Assembly (NCBI RefSeq): GCF_001428825.1
Contig: NZ_LMIT01000015.1
Span: 216,417 to 272,214, forward strand
Direction of reading: 5' to 3'
Source of the DNA: Nocardioides sp. Root240
GTDB taxonomy: Bacteria; Actinomycetota; Actinomycetes; Propionibacteriales; Nocardioidaceae
DNA length: 55,798 nucleotides
This document shows positions 37,418-46,421 of this stretch, piece by piece (within the stretch, counting starts at the first letter, position 1; each line of letters opens with the position of its first letter). Made by a program: the position numbers and the translations under genes. Under the pieces are notes generated by a model. That model was not told the DNA's origin. It did not search any database and saw nothing but the letters and a program-made list of their open reading frames with translations.

Positions 37418-37535
37418 CGCCCGTCTGAGAACCGCGGTCACGGGCACCGGGCGCCTGCGGGACCGTGGACAACCACCCCGCTCCTGGGGTAGACCGAGTG
37501 ATGCACGCCACATTTCGGGAGGGGTGATCTGGACG

Positions 37536-38858
37536 ATGACGTCGAGACGAGGCACGCGCTGCCGGTCGCTCGCGGTCTCCATCGCGGGGGTCCTGGCTGC
37601 CGGCGGGCTCGCGGCCTGCGGCGGGTCCGGGAAGCCGGTCCTGAACTGGTACGTCAACCCCGACGGGGTCGATGTCTTCCAGGACTACGCGAAGCAGTGC
37701 AGCACCGGTGACTACGACATCGAGGTGCAGCTGCTTCCCACCGGCGCGACCGACCAGCGCACGCAGCTGGCGCGACGGTTGGCGGCCGAGGACTCCTCGA
37801 CCGACCTGATGAACCTGGACCCCGTGTTCGTCGCGGAGTTCGCCAACGCCGGCTGGCTCCGGGAGGTCACCGGCGACCTCGCCACCGAGGTCGAGAAGAG
37901 CGTCGACGGCAGCGGCAACTACCTCTCCGGCGCCGCCGACACGGTCACCTGGGACGACAAGGTCTACGCGATCCCGCTGTGGGCGAACACGCAGCTGCTC
38001 TGGTACCGCAAGTCGCTCGCGAAGGCCGCCGGCCTCGACATGACCAAGCCGGTCACCTGGGACCAGGTCATCGACGCAGCGGCCCAGCAGGGCGGCACGG
38101 TGGGGGTCCAGGCCGACAAGTACGAGGCCTACATGGTGTGGATCAACGCCCTCATCCAGGGCGCTGGCGGCGACATCGTCTCCGACACCGAGGCCGGGCG
38201 CGACGCGAAGGTCGACATCGACTCCGACGCGGGCCGCAAGGCTGCCGCCGTGATCGAGAAGCTCGCCGACAAGGCCGCCCAGCCCGACCTGAGCGTGTCG
38301 CGGGAGGGCACCAGCCTCGGCCAGATGTACCCCGCGAAGGGGCCGGGCGAGTTCATGGTCAACTGGACCTTCGTCTACAAGAACTACGCGGGCCTGGTCG
38401 GCGCTCCTGACGGGATCACCGAGGACCAGCTGGCCGACCTCGGGTGGGCCCGCTACCCGGAGACGGTGGAGGGCGAGCCCTCGAAACCGCCGGTCGGCGG
38501 CATCGACATCGGCGTGGGCGCCTACTCCGAGCACCCCGACTGGGCCGAGGAGGCCGCGCGCTGCATCACCTCCGAGCAGGCCCAGGTGGACCTGGCCCTC
38601 AAGGCGGGACTGATGCCCTCGACCAACTCGGCCTACGACAAGGTCGCTGCCAGCGGCGAGTACCCCAAGGACCTCGTCGAGCTGTTCCGCACGAGCGTCG
38701 ACGAGGGCGGACCGCGACCCAAGAGCGCGTTCTACGCGATGATCTCGGGCGCGATCCAGTCCCGGTGGCACTCGCCCACCTCGGTCGACCCGGACAGCAC
38801 GCCCGAGGAGTCCGCGAAGTACCTGAAGGACGTCCTCGAAGGGAAGGCGCTGCTGTGA
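37536..38858 (+). CDS. Sugar ABC transporter substrate-binding lipoprotein (LpqY-like)
   Basis: 440 residues. Signal peptide with lipobox LAAC, Cys28 being the lipidated residue. The mature protein is a family 1-type solute binder; the stretch TQLARRLAAEDSSTDLMNLDPVFVAEFANAGWL closely recalls mycobacterial LpqY, so trehalose or a related disaccharide is the likely ligand (inference). ATG 37536 is favoured over GTG 37524, which overlaps the GGAGGGG site. The stop overlaps the permease start by 4 nt. Confidence 0.86.
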   Translation: MTSRRGTRCRSLAVSIAGVLAAGGLAACGGSGKPVLNWYVNPDGVDVFQDYAKQCSTGDYDIEVQLLPTGATDQRTQLARRLAAEDSSTDLMNLDPVFVAEFANAGWLREVTGDLATEVEKSVDGSGNYLSGAADTVTWDDKVYAIPLWANTQLLWYRKSLAKAAGLDMTKPVTWDQVIDAAAQQGGTVGVQADKYEAYMVWINALIQGAGGDIVSDTEAGRDAKVDIDSDAGRKAAAVIEKLADKAAQPDLSVSREGTSLGQMYPAKGPGEFMVNWTFVYKNYAGLVGAPDGITEDQLADLGWARYPETVEGEPSKPPVGGIDIGVGAYSEHPDWAEEAARCITSEQAQVDLALKAGLMPSTNSAYDKVAASGEYPKDLVELFRTSVDEGGPRPKSAFYAMISGAIQSRWHSPTSVDPDSTPEESAKYLKDVLEGKALL

Positions 38859-39781
38859 GCACCGCGACCGCCCCCGCACGCGGCAAGCCCGTCGTGAGCG
38901 ACCGTGCCCGGGCCGAGACCAGGCTCGGCCAGAAGCTCGTCGCGCCGGCCATCGTCCTGATGCTGCTGGTGACCGCGTTCCCGATGCTCCGGGCGCTCTA
39001 CCTCTCGACCTTCGACTACGCCCTGACCGCTCCTGACGACCGCGAGTTCGTCGGGCTCGGCAACTACCTCACCGCGCTCAGCGACCCGCTCTTCTGGAAG
39101 ACCACGGGTGTGACCGTGCTCTACATGGTCGTCACCGTGGCGGTGGAGCTCGTCATCGGCTTCGTCTTCGCCATGGTGATGCACCGGGTGATCTTCGCCC
39201 GGGGGGTCATCCGGACCTCGATCCTGGTGCCCTACGGCATCATCACCGTCGTCTCGGGCTTCGCCTGGCAGTTCGCGTTCTCCTTCCAGAACGGCTTCGT
39301 CAACGGCTGGCTGCCGTTCGTCGGCGACGACTACAACTGGTTCGGCCAGGGATCGTCCGCGGTGGTGGCGATCATGGTCTCGGAGATCTGGAAGACCACG
39401 CCGTTCATGTCACTGCTCCTGCTCGCCGGGCTGGCGCAGGTCAGCGAGGACATGATCGAGGCCGCCAAGGTCGACGGAGCGACGTGGACCCAGCGGCTGA
39501 CGCGGGTGATCCTGCCGAACATGCGGGCCGCGATCATGGTCGCCGTCCTCTTCCGGGCGCTGGACGCCTACCGGATCTTCGACAACATCTTCGTGATGAC
39601 GAACGGTGCGGTGAACACCGAGTCGATCAGCTTCCTCACCTACCGCCAGACGATCGAGCAGTTCCAGCTCGGCATGGGCTCGGCCCTCTCGGTGCTGCTG
39701 TTCCTGTCCGTGCTGGTCGTGGCCTTCGGCATCGTCAAGCTCTTCCGCGTCGACCTGGCGCAGGCCCGGCAGGAGTCGTGA
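38855..39781 (+). CDS. Sugar ABC transporter permease (SugA-like)
   Basis: 308 residues with six membrane helices and the EAA loop EAAKVDGATWTQRLTRVILP (~residues 203-222) that docks on the ATPase. GTG 38855 overlaps the upstream stop. The soluble N-terminal ~30 residues are followed by a MalF-type helix 1. Forms the channel with the next permease. Confidence 0.9.
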   Translation: MSTATAPARGKPVVSDRARAETRLGQKLVAPAIVLMLLVTAFPMLRALYLSTFDYALTAPDDREFVGLGNYLTALSDPLFWKTTGVTVLYMVVTVAVELVIGFVFAMVMHRVIFARGVIRTSILVPYGIITVVSGFAWQFAFSFQNGFVNGWLPFVGDDYNWFGQGSSAVVAIMVSEIWKTTPFMSLLLLAGLAQVSEDMIEAAKVDGATWTQRLTRVILPNMRAAIMVAVLFRALDAYRIFDNIFVMTNGAVNTESISFLTYRQTIEQFQLGMGSALSVLLFLSVLVVAFGIVKLFRVDLAQARQES

Positions 39782-39782
39782 C

Positions 39783-40616
39783 ATGAAGAACCGCATCGGT
39801 ACCGCAGTCGGCTGCCTGCTGATCCTCGTCTGGTGCCTCCTCCCGGTCGCCTGGATCGTGTCGCTCTCCTTCAAGTCCCAGGAGGCCGTCAAGAACGGCA
39901 GCCCGGGCTTCTTCCCTGCTGACGGCGCGGGAGCCGGCTGGGACAACTACCAGGCCGTGTGGGACAACGAGCAGTTCCGCCGGGCGATCCTCAACTCGAT
40001 CGGCATCAGCCTCATCGCGACGCTGCTCTCGGTCGTGGTGGCGACCCTCGCGGCCTACGCCATCGCCCGCCTCGAGTTCCGCGGGAAGAAGGCCGTGCTG
40101 TCGATCGCGCTGGCCATCGCGATGTTCCCCGTCGTCTCGCTGATCGGCCCCCTCTTCGACATGTGGCGCGCGACCGGGCTCTACGACACCTGGCCCGGTC
40201 TGATCATCCCGTACATGTCCTTCACCCTGCCGCTCGCGATCTGGACGCTCTCGGCGTTCTTCCGCGAGATCCCGTGGGAGATGGAGCAGGCCGCCCAGGT
40301 CGACGGCGCCACGTCCTGGCAGGCCTTCCGCAAGGTGATCGTCCCGCTCGCCGCCCCCGGCGTGTTCACGGCCGCGATCCTCACCTTCTTCTTCGCCTGG
40401 AACGACTTCGTCTTCGGCATCTCGCTCACCTCGACCGAGAACGCCCGCCCGATTCCGGCGTCGTTGTCGTTCTTCGTCGGGGACGACCCGTTCAACCGGC
40501 CGGCGTCGCTGCTGGCCGCGGGAGCGGTCATCGCGACCATCCCGATCATCGTCATCGTCCTGATTTTCCAGCGCAAGATCGTCGCCGGCCTCACCTCCGG
40601 CGCGGTGAAGGGGTGA
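39783..40616 (+). CDS. Sugar ABC transporter permease (SugB-like)
   Basis: 277-residue MalG-type permease with six helices; EAA loop EQAAQVDGATSWQAFRKVIV at ~residues 162-181. It starts 1 nt after the previous stop. Partner of the first permease in a two-subunit membrane channel. Confidence 0.92.
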   Translation: MKNRIGTAVGCLLILVWCLLPVAWIVSLSFKSQEAVKNGSPGFFPADGAGAGWDNYQAVWDNEQFRRAILNSIGISLIATLLSVVVATLAAYAIARLEFRGKKAVLSIALAIAMFPVVSLIGPLFDMWRATGLYDTWPGLIIPYMSFTLPLAIWTLSAFFREIPWEMEQAAQVDGATSWQAFRKVIVPLAAPGVFTAAILTFFFAWNDFVFGISLTSTENARPIPASLSFFVGDDPFNRPASLLAAGAVIATIPIIVIVLIFQRKIVAGLTSGAVKG

Positions 40617-40623
40617 GGTCCTC

Positions 40624-41826
40624 ATGGCAGCCATCACGATGAACCACATCGTCAAGAAGTACGGCGACGGCTTCCCGGCGGTCAACGACGTCTCGATCGA
40701 CGTCGCCGACGGCGAGTTCATGATCCTCGTCGGGCCGTCCGGCTGCGGGAAGTCGACCCTGCTGCGGATGATCGTCGGTCTCGAGGACATCACCTCCGGC
40801 GACATGCTGATCGGGGAGCGGCGGGTCAACGACCTCGCACCCCGCGAGCGCAACCTCGCCATGGTGTTCCAGAACTACGCGCTCTACCCCCACCTCACCG
40901 TGTACGAGAACATCGCCTTCCCCCTCCGCCTGGCCAAGATGCCGGACGCCGAGGTCGACAAGCTGGTCCGCGATGCATCCGCGACCCTCGAGCTCGACGA
41001 GCACCTCGAGCGCAAGCCCGGCAACCTGTCCGGCGGCCAGCGCCAGCGGGTGGCCATGGGCCGGGCGATCGTGCGCCAGGCAGACGCCTTCCTGTTCGAC
41101 GAGCCCCTGTCGAACCTCGACGCCAAGCTGCGCGGCCAGATGCGCACCGAGATCGCCCGGCTGCAGAAGCGCCTGGGCATCACCACCGTCTACGTCACCC
41201 ACGACCAGACCGAGGCCATGACGCTCGGCGACCGGGTCGCCGTCCTCAAGCGAGGCGTCCTGCAGCAGCTCGCCACGCCCCGCGAGCTCTACGAGAACCC
41301 GGGCAACCTGTTCGTCGCCGGCTTCATCGGCTCGCCGCCGATGAACTTCCTGCCCGCGACGGTCGAGGGGGACAGCCTCCAGCTCCCGTTCGGCTCGGTG
41401 AGGATCCCCGCTGACAAGGCGTCGCGCGCCGCGGGGCGTGGCCTGCTGATCGCGGGCATCCGCCCCGAGCACTTCGAGGACGCCTCCCTGGCGTCGGCCG
41501 ACGGGCGCGGTGGCTCGACGTTCGCCGCCACGGTGGACGCCGTTGAGTGGCTCGGCAACGAGACCTACGCCTACATCCCGTTCGAGGCTCCGGCCGAGGT
41601 CCGCGAGCAGCTGCAGCAGCTCGAGAAGGACCTCGACGGCGAGGGCATGCGGACCCAGCTGGTGGTCTCCCTCGACGGCGCCAGCCGCATCGCCGAGGGG
41701 TCCGAGGCGGAGATCTGGGTCGACGCCAGCAAGATCCACCTGTTCGACCCGGCGACCGGGGAGAACCTCACCGTGGACCGCGAGCGCGCCGGGCGGATCC
41801 CGGGCGCCGAGGTCGCGGCCGGCTGA
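40624..41826 (+). CDS. Sugar ABC transporter ATP-binding protein (UgpC/MsmK/SugC-like)
   Basis: 400 residues. Walker A GPSGCGKST, Q-loop MVFQNYALYPH, signature LSGGQRQRVAMGRA, Walker B FLFDEPLSNLD and THD switch are all intact. The C-terminal MalK-like TOBE region has an extra charged stretch (EVREQLQQLEKDLDGEG), also found in some actinobacterial UgpC-like ATPases. An ATPase encoded within the operon means the importer is complete. Confidence 0.93.
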   Translation: MAAITMNHIVKKYGDGFPAVNDVSIDVADGEFMILVGPSGCGKSTLLRMIVGLEDITSGDMLIGERRVNDLAPRERNLAMVFQNYALYPHLTVYENIAFPLRLAKMPDAEVDKLVRDASATLELDEHLERKPGNLSGGQRQRVAMGRAIVRQADAFLFDEPLSNLDAKLRGQMRTEIARLQKRLGITTVYVTHDQTEAMTLGDRVAVLKRGVLQQLATPRELYENPGNLFVAGFIGSPPMNFLPATVEGDSLQLPFGSVRIPADKASRAAGRGLLIAGIRPEHFEDASLASADGRGGSTFAATVDAVEWLGNETYAYIPFEAPAEVREQLQQLEKDLDGEGMRTQLVVSLDGASRIAEGSEAEIWVDASKIHLFDPATGENLTVDRERAGRIPGAEVAAG

Positions 41827-41828
41827 GC

Positions 41829-42191
41829 TCACCGGCCCGGACGGGAGCGCGCGGCGTCGTAGCGCGCCCAGGCGATGGCAGCCTGCAGGTCGGCGAGGTC
41901 GCGGAACCACGTCTCGACCTCGACCTGACAGGCGGTGACGGCGACCTCGGTGTCGTACTCGCCGCACTCGGCCGTGGTCTCCGAGAGTGTGGGCGGGGAC
42001 AACGACGTGCCGTCGTAGTGATGGATGGTGAAGCCGTTGTCGGCGTCACCCTCGACCGCCACGATCGTGTCGCCGGATGGCTGCCAGCGCGGCGCGCGGG
42101 GCCCGTCCTGGGCGGACGCGCCGTCGGCGAGGGCCAGCAGGCCGGTCACGAGCACCGTCACGGCCAGCAGGCCGAACGTCCTCAGCTTCAT
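41829..42191 (-). CDS. Small secreted protein
   Basis: 120 residues from ATG 42191 (GGGAG 5 nt upstream; the GTG 6 nt earlier overlaps that site). Signal peptide of about 26 residues ending ASA. The mature part has two Cys and is acidic; no domain recognised. Its stop is 2 nt from the convergent ATPase stop. The 169-bp region behind it (42192-42360) shows nothing beyond GC-rich sequence. Confidence 0.6.
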   Translation of the reverse strand: MKLRTFGLLAVTVLVTGLLALADGASAQDGPRAPRWQPSGDTIVAVEGDADNGFTIHHYDGTSLSPPTLSETTAECGEYDTEVAVTACQVEVETWFRDLADLQAAIAWARYDAARSRPGR

Positions 42192-42360
42192 CTGCACTCC
42201 CGAGAGTCGTGCGCCGGCACGTCCGGCGCGGGAGACAGACGCTAGGAGGACCGGTCGACGCGGACCGGCCGGCGGGCACAGGACTGTGGACGACCGGACG
42301 GCCGGCGGGTGGTCGTGGACGCGCGGTGGCCGGTGCCGTTGCCGGGGAGGCAGGTGGGAC

Positions 42361-43290
42361 TCAGGCCGCCCGGTCGGCGTTGGCGCGGATCGCGCGGGTG
42401 AAGGTCGTGAAGAGCGGCGCGGGCAGGTCGTGGCCCCAGCCCTCGATCATCACGACGCGCGCGCCGGGGACGGCGGCGGCCGTGGCCCGGCCGCCGGAGA
42501 CGTGGACCATGCGGTCCGCGAGCCCGTGCATCACCAGCGTGGGGACGACGAGGTGGCGCAGCGCCTCCGTGCGGTCCGGCTGGGTGAGCACGGCCATCAT
42601 CTGGCGCAGCACGCCCGCCCGGCTCACGCCGCGGTCGAAGGTGTCCCCGGCCCGCTTGCGCAGCTTGTCGTCGGGCTGTGGGAAGCGCGGCGAGCCGATC
42701 GTCCTCCAGACCGCCAGGCTGCCGCGGACGTAGTCCTCGCGGCCGGGGCCGCGGGTGGCGATCAGCGTGGGGAGCAGGGCGGGGTGCTGGCCGCCGACGC
42801 TGCGGCGCCCCGTCGTCGACATGATGCTCGCCAGGCTGAGCACCCGCTCGGGCGCCGTCAGGGCCATGGTCTGCGCGATCATGCCGCCCATCGAGATCCC
42901 GGCGACGTGCGCTGCGGAGATGCCGAGGTGGTCGAGCAGGCCGAAGGCGTCGCGGGCGAGGTCGGCGATGGAGTAGGGCGCGCGGGTCGGCGTACCGAGG
43001 AAGGCGCGGAGCAGCTGCGACCGACGGACCCGCTCGGTGCCGCGGGTCGAGCGGCCGGTGTCGCGGTTGTCGTAGCGGATGACGTAGAAGCCCGAGGCGG
43101 CGAGCTGGGCGCACAGCTCGGAGTCCCACCAGGTCATCGGCCCGCCGAGGCCCATGACGAGCAGCAGCGGCTCGTCGTCGGGGTCGCCGAAGGTCTGGTA
43201 GCAGATCTCGATCCCGGAGCAGATCGGGGCGACCAGCTCGTCGGAGATGATCACTTCCGGCCATTCGTGGCCAGCGGAACGGACGGACAT
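42361..43290 (-). CDS. Alpha/beta hydrolase
   Basis: 309 residues. Nucleophile elbow GISMGGMIAQ, oxyanion stretch LLVMGLGGPM, and the C-terminal HGLADRMVHVSGG and EGWGHDLP carrying the acid and His. Of the large esterase/epoxide-hydrolase-like group; substrate unknown. ATG 43290 is preferred to the GTG at 43308. Divergent from another alpha/beta hydrolase. Confidence 0.87.
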   Translation of the reverse strand: MSVRSAGHEWPEVIISDELVAPICSGIEICYQTFGDPDDEPLLLVMGLGGPMTWWDSELCAQLAASGFYVIRYDNRDTGRSTRGTERVRRSQLLRAFLGTPTRAPYSIADLARDAFGLLDHLGISAAHVAGISMGGMIAQTMALTAPERVLSLASIMSTTGRRSVGGQHPALLPTLIATRGPGREDYVRGSLAVWRTIGSPRFPQPDDKLRKRAGDTFDRGVSRAGVLRQMMAVLTQPDRTEALRHLVVPTLVMHGLADRMVHVSGGRATAAAVPGARVVMIEGWGHDLPAPLFTTFTRAIRANADRAA

Positions 43291-43335
43291 GTCCACCAGT
43301 GTGCCCAATTCGGTGTAGTTGCCGTTTCAACTGGG

Positions 43336-43341
43336 TACCGT
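43336..43341 (+). promoter_or_regulatory. -10 element of a likely leaderless promoter (lipase-like gene)
   Basis: TACCGT lies 7 nt before the GTG at 43349, with no Shine-Dalgarno. Confidence 0.5.
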
Positions 43342-43348
43342 TTGTGAC

Positions 43349-44182
43349 GTGAGCAACACGTTGGCGCCCTGGCTGCTGCCCGACGGCTACGGCCGCCCGG
43401 CACTGGCCGCGCTCCTGCGCGAGGGCAGTCTGGTGACCGAGGCAGGCCGGTTCGCGGTACGACGGGGGGCGGGCCACCGGGTCCGCCGCCGTACGCCGTA
43501 CGCCGCCCGGACCGCTGCGCGCGCCACGGAGCCGGTGCTGCTCATCCCCGGCTTCCTCGCGGGCGACTGGACGTTGAACGCGATGGCCGGTGAGCTCCGC
43601 GCGCGTGGTTTCCGGACCTACCGCTCGCAGATCCGCGCCAACATCGGCTGCACCCTCAACTCGGCACTCGCACTCGAGGCGCGCATCGAGGAGATCGCCG
43701 AGCGGCGTGACTCGCGGGTCCAGCTCGTCGGGCACAGCCTCGGCGGCATGATCTCGCGTGGCCTCGCCGCCCGCCGTCCCGACCTGATCGCCGGCATCGT
43801 CACGATGGGCAGCCCGATGCGGGCGCCGGCCGCGCACCACGCCGTGCTCACGCGCGGGGTGCGGGTGCTCAACCGGCTCTCCGACGCGGGCTTCTCGACG
43901 CTCATGTCGGAGGACTGCGTCGCGGGGGAGTGCGCGCACCTGTCCTTCACGGAGTCCCAGGAGCCGCTGCGCCCGGACGTCGCGATGACGAACGTCTACT
44001 CACGCCGCGACGGGATCGTGGACTGGAAGGCGTGCATCGACCCCGCGGGCGAGGCGGTCGAGGTGCGGGCCTCGCACATCGGGATGGCCGTCGACCCGCG
44101 GGTCATCGACGTCGTGTCGGCGTCGTTGCTGCGCCAGAGCGGCGCGTTCGCGACGCCGCTGAGCGTCGTCGAGACCGCCTGA
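43349..44182 (+). CDS. Lipase/esterase-like alpha/beta hydrolase
   Basis: 277 residues. The core is PVLLIPGFLAGDWTLNAMA (oxyanion loop) and VGHSLGGMISRGLAARRP (nucleophile elbow), typical of PGAP1/lipase-like hydrolases. The acid (YSRRDGIVDW) and His (SHIGMAVDP) can be placed. No signal peptide. GTG 43349 is chosen because of the TACCGT spacing. Confidence 0.82.
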   Translation: MSNTLAPWLLPDGYGRPALAALLREGSLVTEAGRFAVRRGAGHRVRRRTPYAARTAARATEPVLLIPGFLAGDWTLNAMAGELRARGFRTYRSQIRANIGCTLNSALALEARIEEIAERRDSRVQLVGHSLGGMISRGLAARRPDLIAGIVTMGSPMRAPAAHHAVLTRGVRVLNRLSDAGFSTLMSEDCVAGECAHLSFTESQEPLRPDVAMTNVYSRRDGIVDWKACIDPAGEAVEVRASHIGMAVDPRVIDVVSASLLRQSGAFATPLSVVETA

Positions 44183-44224
44183 CCCGGAGTTGCTGGCGCG
44201 GCTGACCTGCGGCGCGCCTGCTCG

Positions 44225-44286
44225 GGTCTCGAGACGCGCAACGATCTCGCTTGCTTCGCGGCGCGAGCTCGTTGCGCTCCTCGACC
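44225..44286. repeat. REP-like extragenic palindrome
   Basis: GGTCTCGAGACGCGCAACGA and, about 20 nt on, its imperfect complement ending in GTTGCGCTCCTCGACC. Such GGTCTCGAGAC...CTCGACC palindromes are frequent between Nocardioides genes (from memory). It sits between the convergent lipase-like and glpX genes and is unrelated in sequence to the three-copy repeat. Confidence 0.6.
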
Positions 44287-44328
44287 TTCGCCCTTCATCC
44301 GCGGCCTCGTTCCTCGGCCGCGGCGGGC

Positions 44329-45342
44329 TCAGTCGAAGTCGATGCTGCTGAAGCTGCGCAGCTTCGACAGCTGGTGCTCGGACGTGATCGTGCGGATCGT
44401 GCCGCTGCGCGAGCGCATCACCAGCGACTGGGTGACGGCGCCGCCGCCGCGGTAGCGGACGCCGCGGACCAGCTCGCCGTCGGTGATGCCGGTCGCCACG
44501 AAGAAGCAGTCGTCGCCGGTGACCAGGGTGTCGGTGGTGAGGATGTGGTCGGGGTCGAGGTTGTGGCCGGCGTCGATGGCGCGCTGGCGCTCCTCGTCGT
44601 CGGTCGGCCACAACCGGCCCTGGATGGTGCCGCCCATGGCCTTCATCGCGCAGGCGGCGATGATGCCCTCGGGCGTGCCGCCGATCCCGAGCAGCAGGTC
44701 GATGCCGGTGTCCGCGCGGGCGGCCATGATGGCGCCGGCGACGTCGCCGTCGGTGATGAACTTGATCCGGGCGCCGGTGGCGCGGATCTCGTCCACGATC
44801 TGGCTGTGGCGGGGGCGGTCGAGCAGGACGACGGTGACGTCGGACGGGTTCGAGCCCTTGGCCTTGGCGACCTGGTGGATGTTCTCGGCGACGGGGTAGC
44901 GGATGTCGACGACGTCGGCAGCCTCGGGGCCGGTGACGAGCTTCTCCATGTAGAACACGGCGGACGGGTCGTACATCGTGCCGCGCGGCGACACGGCGAG
45001 GACGGCGATGGAGTTCGCCATGCCCTTCGCGGTCAGCGTGGTGCCGTCGATCGGGTCGACGGCGACGTCGCACTCCGGGCCGGTGCCGTCGCCGACGGCC
45101 TCGCCGTTGTAGAGCATCGGGGCGTTGTCCTTCTCGCCCTCGCCGATCACGACGGTGCCGTTCATGCCGATCGTCGAGATCATCACGCGCATCGCCTGCA
45201 CGGCCACGCCGTCGGCGCCGTTCTTGTCGCCGCGGCCGACCCAGCGACCGGCGGCCATGGCGGCGGCCTCGGTGACGCGCACCAGCTCGAGGGCGAGGTT
45301 GCGGTCGGGGGCGGGCGGCTCCACGGCGAGGGCGTCGTTCAT
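44329..45342 (-). CDS. glpX: Class II fructose-1,6-bisphosphatase
   Basis: 337-residue GlpX-type enzyme that converts fructose 1,6-bisphosphate to fructose 6-phosphate in gluconeogenesis. Metal-binding motifs VIGEGEKD and VDPIDGTT are intact, as are FITDGDVAGAI and GIGGTPEGI. TAAAGT lies 7 nt before the ATG, so it probably has its own leaderless promoter despite following modC by 38 nt. Confidence 0.95.
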   Translation of the reverse strand: MNDALAVEPPAPDRNLALELVRVTEAAAMAAGRWVGRGDKNGADGVAVQAMRVMISTIGMNGTVVIGEGEKDNAPMLYNGEAVGDGTGPECDVAVDPIDGTTLTAKGMANSIAVLAVSPRGTMYDPSAVFYMEKLVTGPEAADVVDIRYPVAENIHQVAKAKGSNPSDVTVVLLDRPRHSQIVDEIRATGARIKFITDGDVAGAIMAARADTGIDLLLGIGGTPEGIIAACAMKAMGGTIQGRLWPTDDEERQRAIDAGHNLDPDHILTTDTLVTGDDCFFVATGITDGELVRGVRYRGGGAVTQSLVMRSRSGTIRTITSEHQLSKLRSFSSIDFD

Positions 45343-45349
45343 GGGGCGA

Positions 45350-45355
45350 ACTTTA
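45350..45355 (-). promoter_or_regulatory. -10 element of a likely leaderless promoter (glpX)
   Basis: TAAAGT on the minus strand lies 7 nt before the ATG at 45342. Confidence 0.5.
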
Positions 45356-45380
45356 TCGTTGCTCGGGCCCCTGTCTCAGT

Positions 45381-46421
45381 TCAGCGCGCGTGGACAGACA
45401 CCTCGGTTGCCTTCACGACGAACACGACCTCGGTCCCGGGGGCCAGTCCGAGCTCGGTCGCGGCCGCGAGGGTGACGTCGGCGGCGAGGTCGCCGGCCCG
45501 CACGCGCAGCGTGTCACCGTGCGGTTCGAGCTCGTCGATGCGGACGACGAGCGCGTTGCGCGGGCTTCCTCCGGGCGGCTCGCGGTGCACGGCGACCGCC
45601 GACGGCCGGAACACCGCGACGGCCTCGTCGCCCGCTGCGGGGGCGGGGTCGCCGGGCGTGCCGTGGAGGACGGAGCCGTCGGGACGTCGTACGCCGTCGG
45701 GGGTGGCGGTGCCGGCGACGAGGTTGAGCCCGGCGAAGCGGGCGGCGAAGGAGCTGCGCGGTCGTGACAGCACGTCGCGGGCGGGACCCTGCTCGACGAC
45801 CCGCCCGCCCTCGAGCACGACGACGCGGTCCGCGAGCAGCAGGGCGTCGAGCACGTGGTGGGTGACGACCACGGCGGTCCGGCCGGCGAGGACGCGGCGC
45901 AGCAGCTGACGCAGCGCGGGGGCGACGGCGATGTCGAGCGCTGCCATCGGCTCGTCGAGCAGCAGCAGCCGCGGGTCGGCGGCGAGGGCGCGGGCGATCG
46001 CGACCCGCTGGGCCTGGCCCCCGGAGAGCTGCGCGGGCCTCCGGCCGGCGAGCTCGGTCGCGTCGACCTCGGCCAGCCACTGCTCGGCGCTCGCCCGGGC
46101 GGCGCGACGTCCGGTCCCGCGGCTGCGGGGACCGAAGGCGACGTTCTCGAGGACGCTGAGGTGGGGGAAGAGGAGCGGGTCCTGCGCCAGGAGGGCGGTA
46201 CGACGCGCGTGCGGCGCGACCCAGCGGCCGTCGCCGGTGAGCACGTCGCCGTCGAGCGCGACCCGGCCCGCGTCGGGACGGAGCAGCCCGCCGACGACGT
46301 CGAGCGTGGTCGACTTGCCGGCGCCGTTGGGACCGAGGATCGCGACGGTCTCGCCGGCGGCGACGTCGAAGGCGACCTCGACGTCGCGGTCCGCGACCCG
46401 GATGTCGATGTTCACGCTCAC
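45381..46421 (-). CDS. modC: Molybdate ABC transporter ATP-binding protein
   Basis: 346 residues. Walker A LGPNGAGKST, signature LSGGQAQRVAIARA, Walker B LLLDEPMAALD; then a C-terminal TOBE (Mop-like) domain from ~residue 280 (VVRIDELEPHG...ATELGLAPGTEV), which in ModC binds oxyanion. GTG 46421 overlaps the modB stop by 4 nt (GTGA), so the longer in-frame extension upstream was rejected. Confidence 0.92.
   Translation of the reverse strand: MSVNIDIRVADRDVEVAFDVAAGETVAILGPNGAGKSTTLDVVGGLLRPDAGRVALDGDVLTGDGRWVAPHARRTALLAQDPLLFPHLSVLENVAFGPRSRGTGRRAARASAEQWLAEVDATELAGRRPAQLSGGQAQRVAIARALAADPRLLLLDEPMAALDIAVAPALRQLLRRVLAGRTAVVVTHHVLDALLLADRVVVLEGGRVVEQGPARDVLSRPRSSFAARFAGLNLVAGTATPDGVRRPDGSVLHGTPGDPAPAAGDEAVAVFRPSAVAVHREPPGGSPRNALVVRIDELEPHGDTLRVRAGDLAADVTLAAATELGLAPGTEVVFVVKATEVSVHAR

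Noticed and set aside
42025..43347. Long plus-strand frame across the alpha/beta hydrolase gene
   Set aside because: Antisense to a gene with intact catalytic motifs; translation is low complexity.
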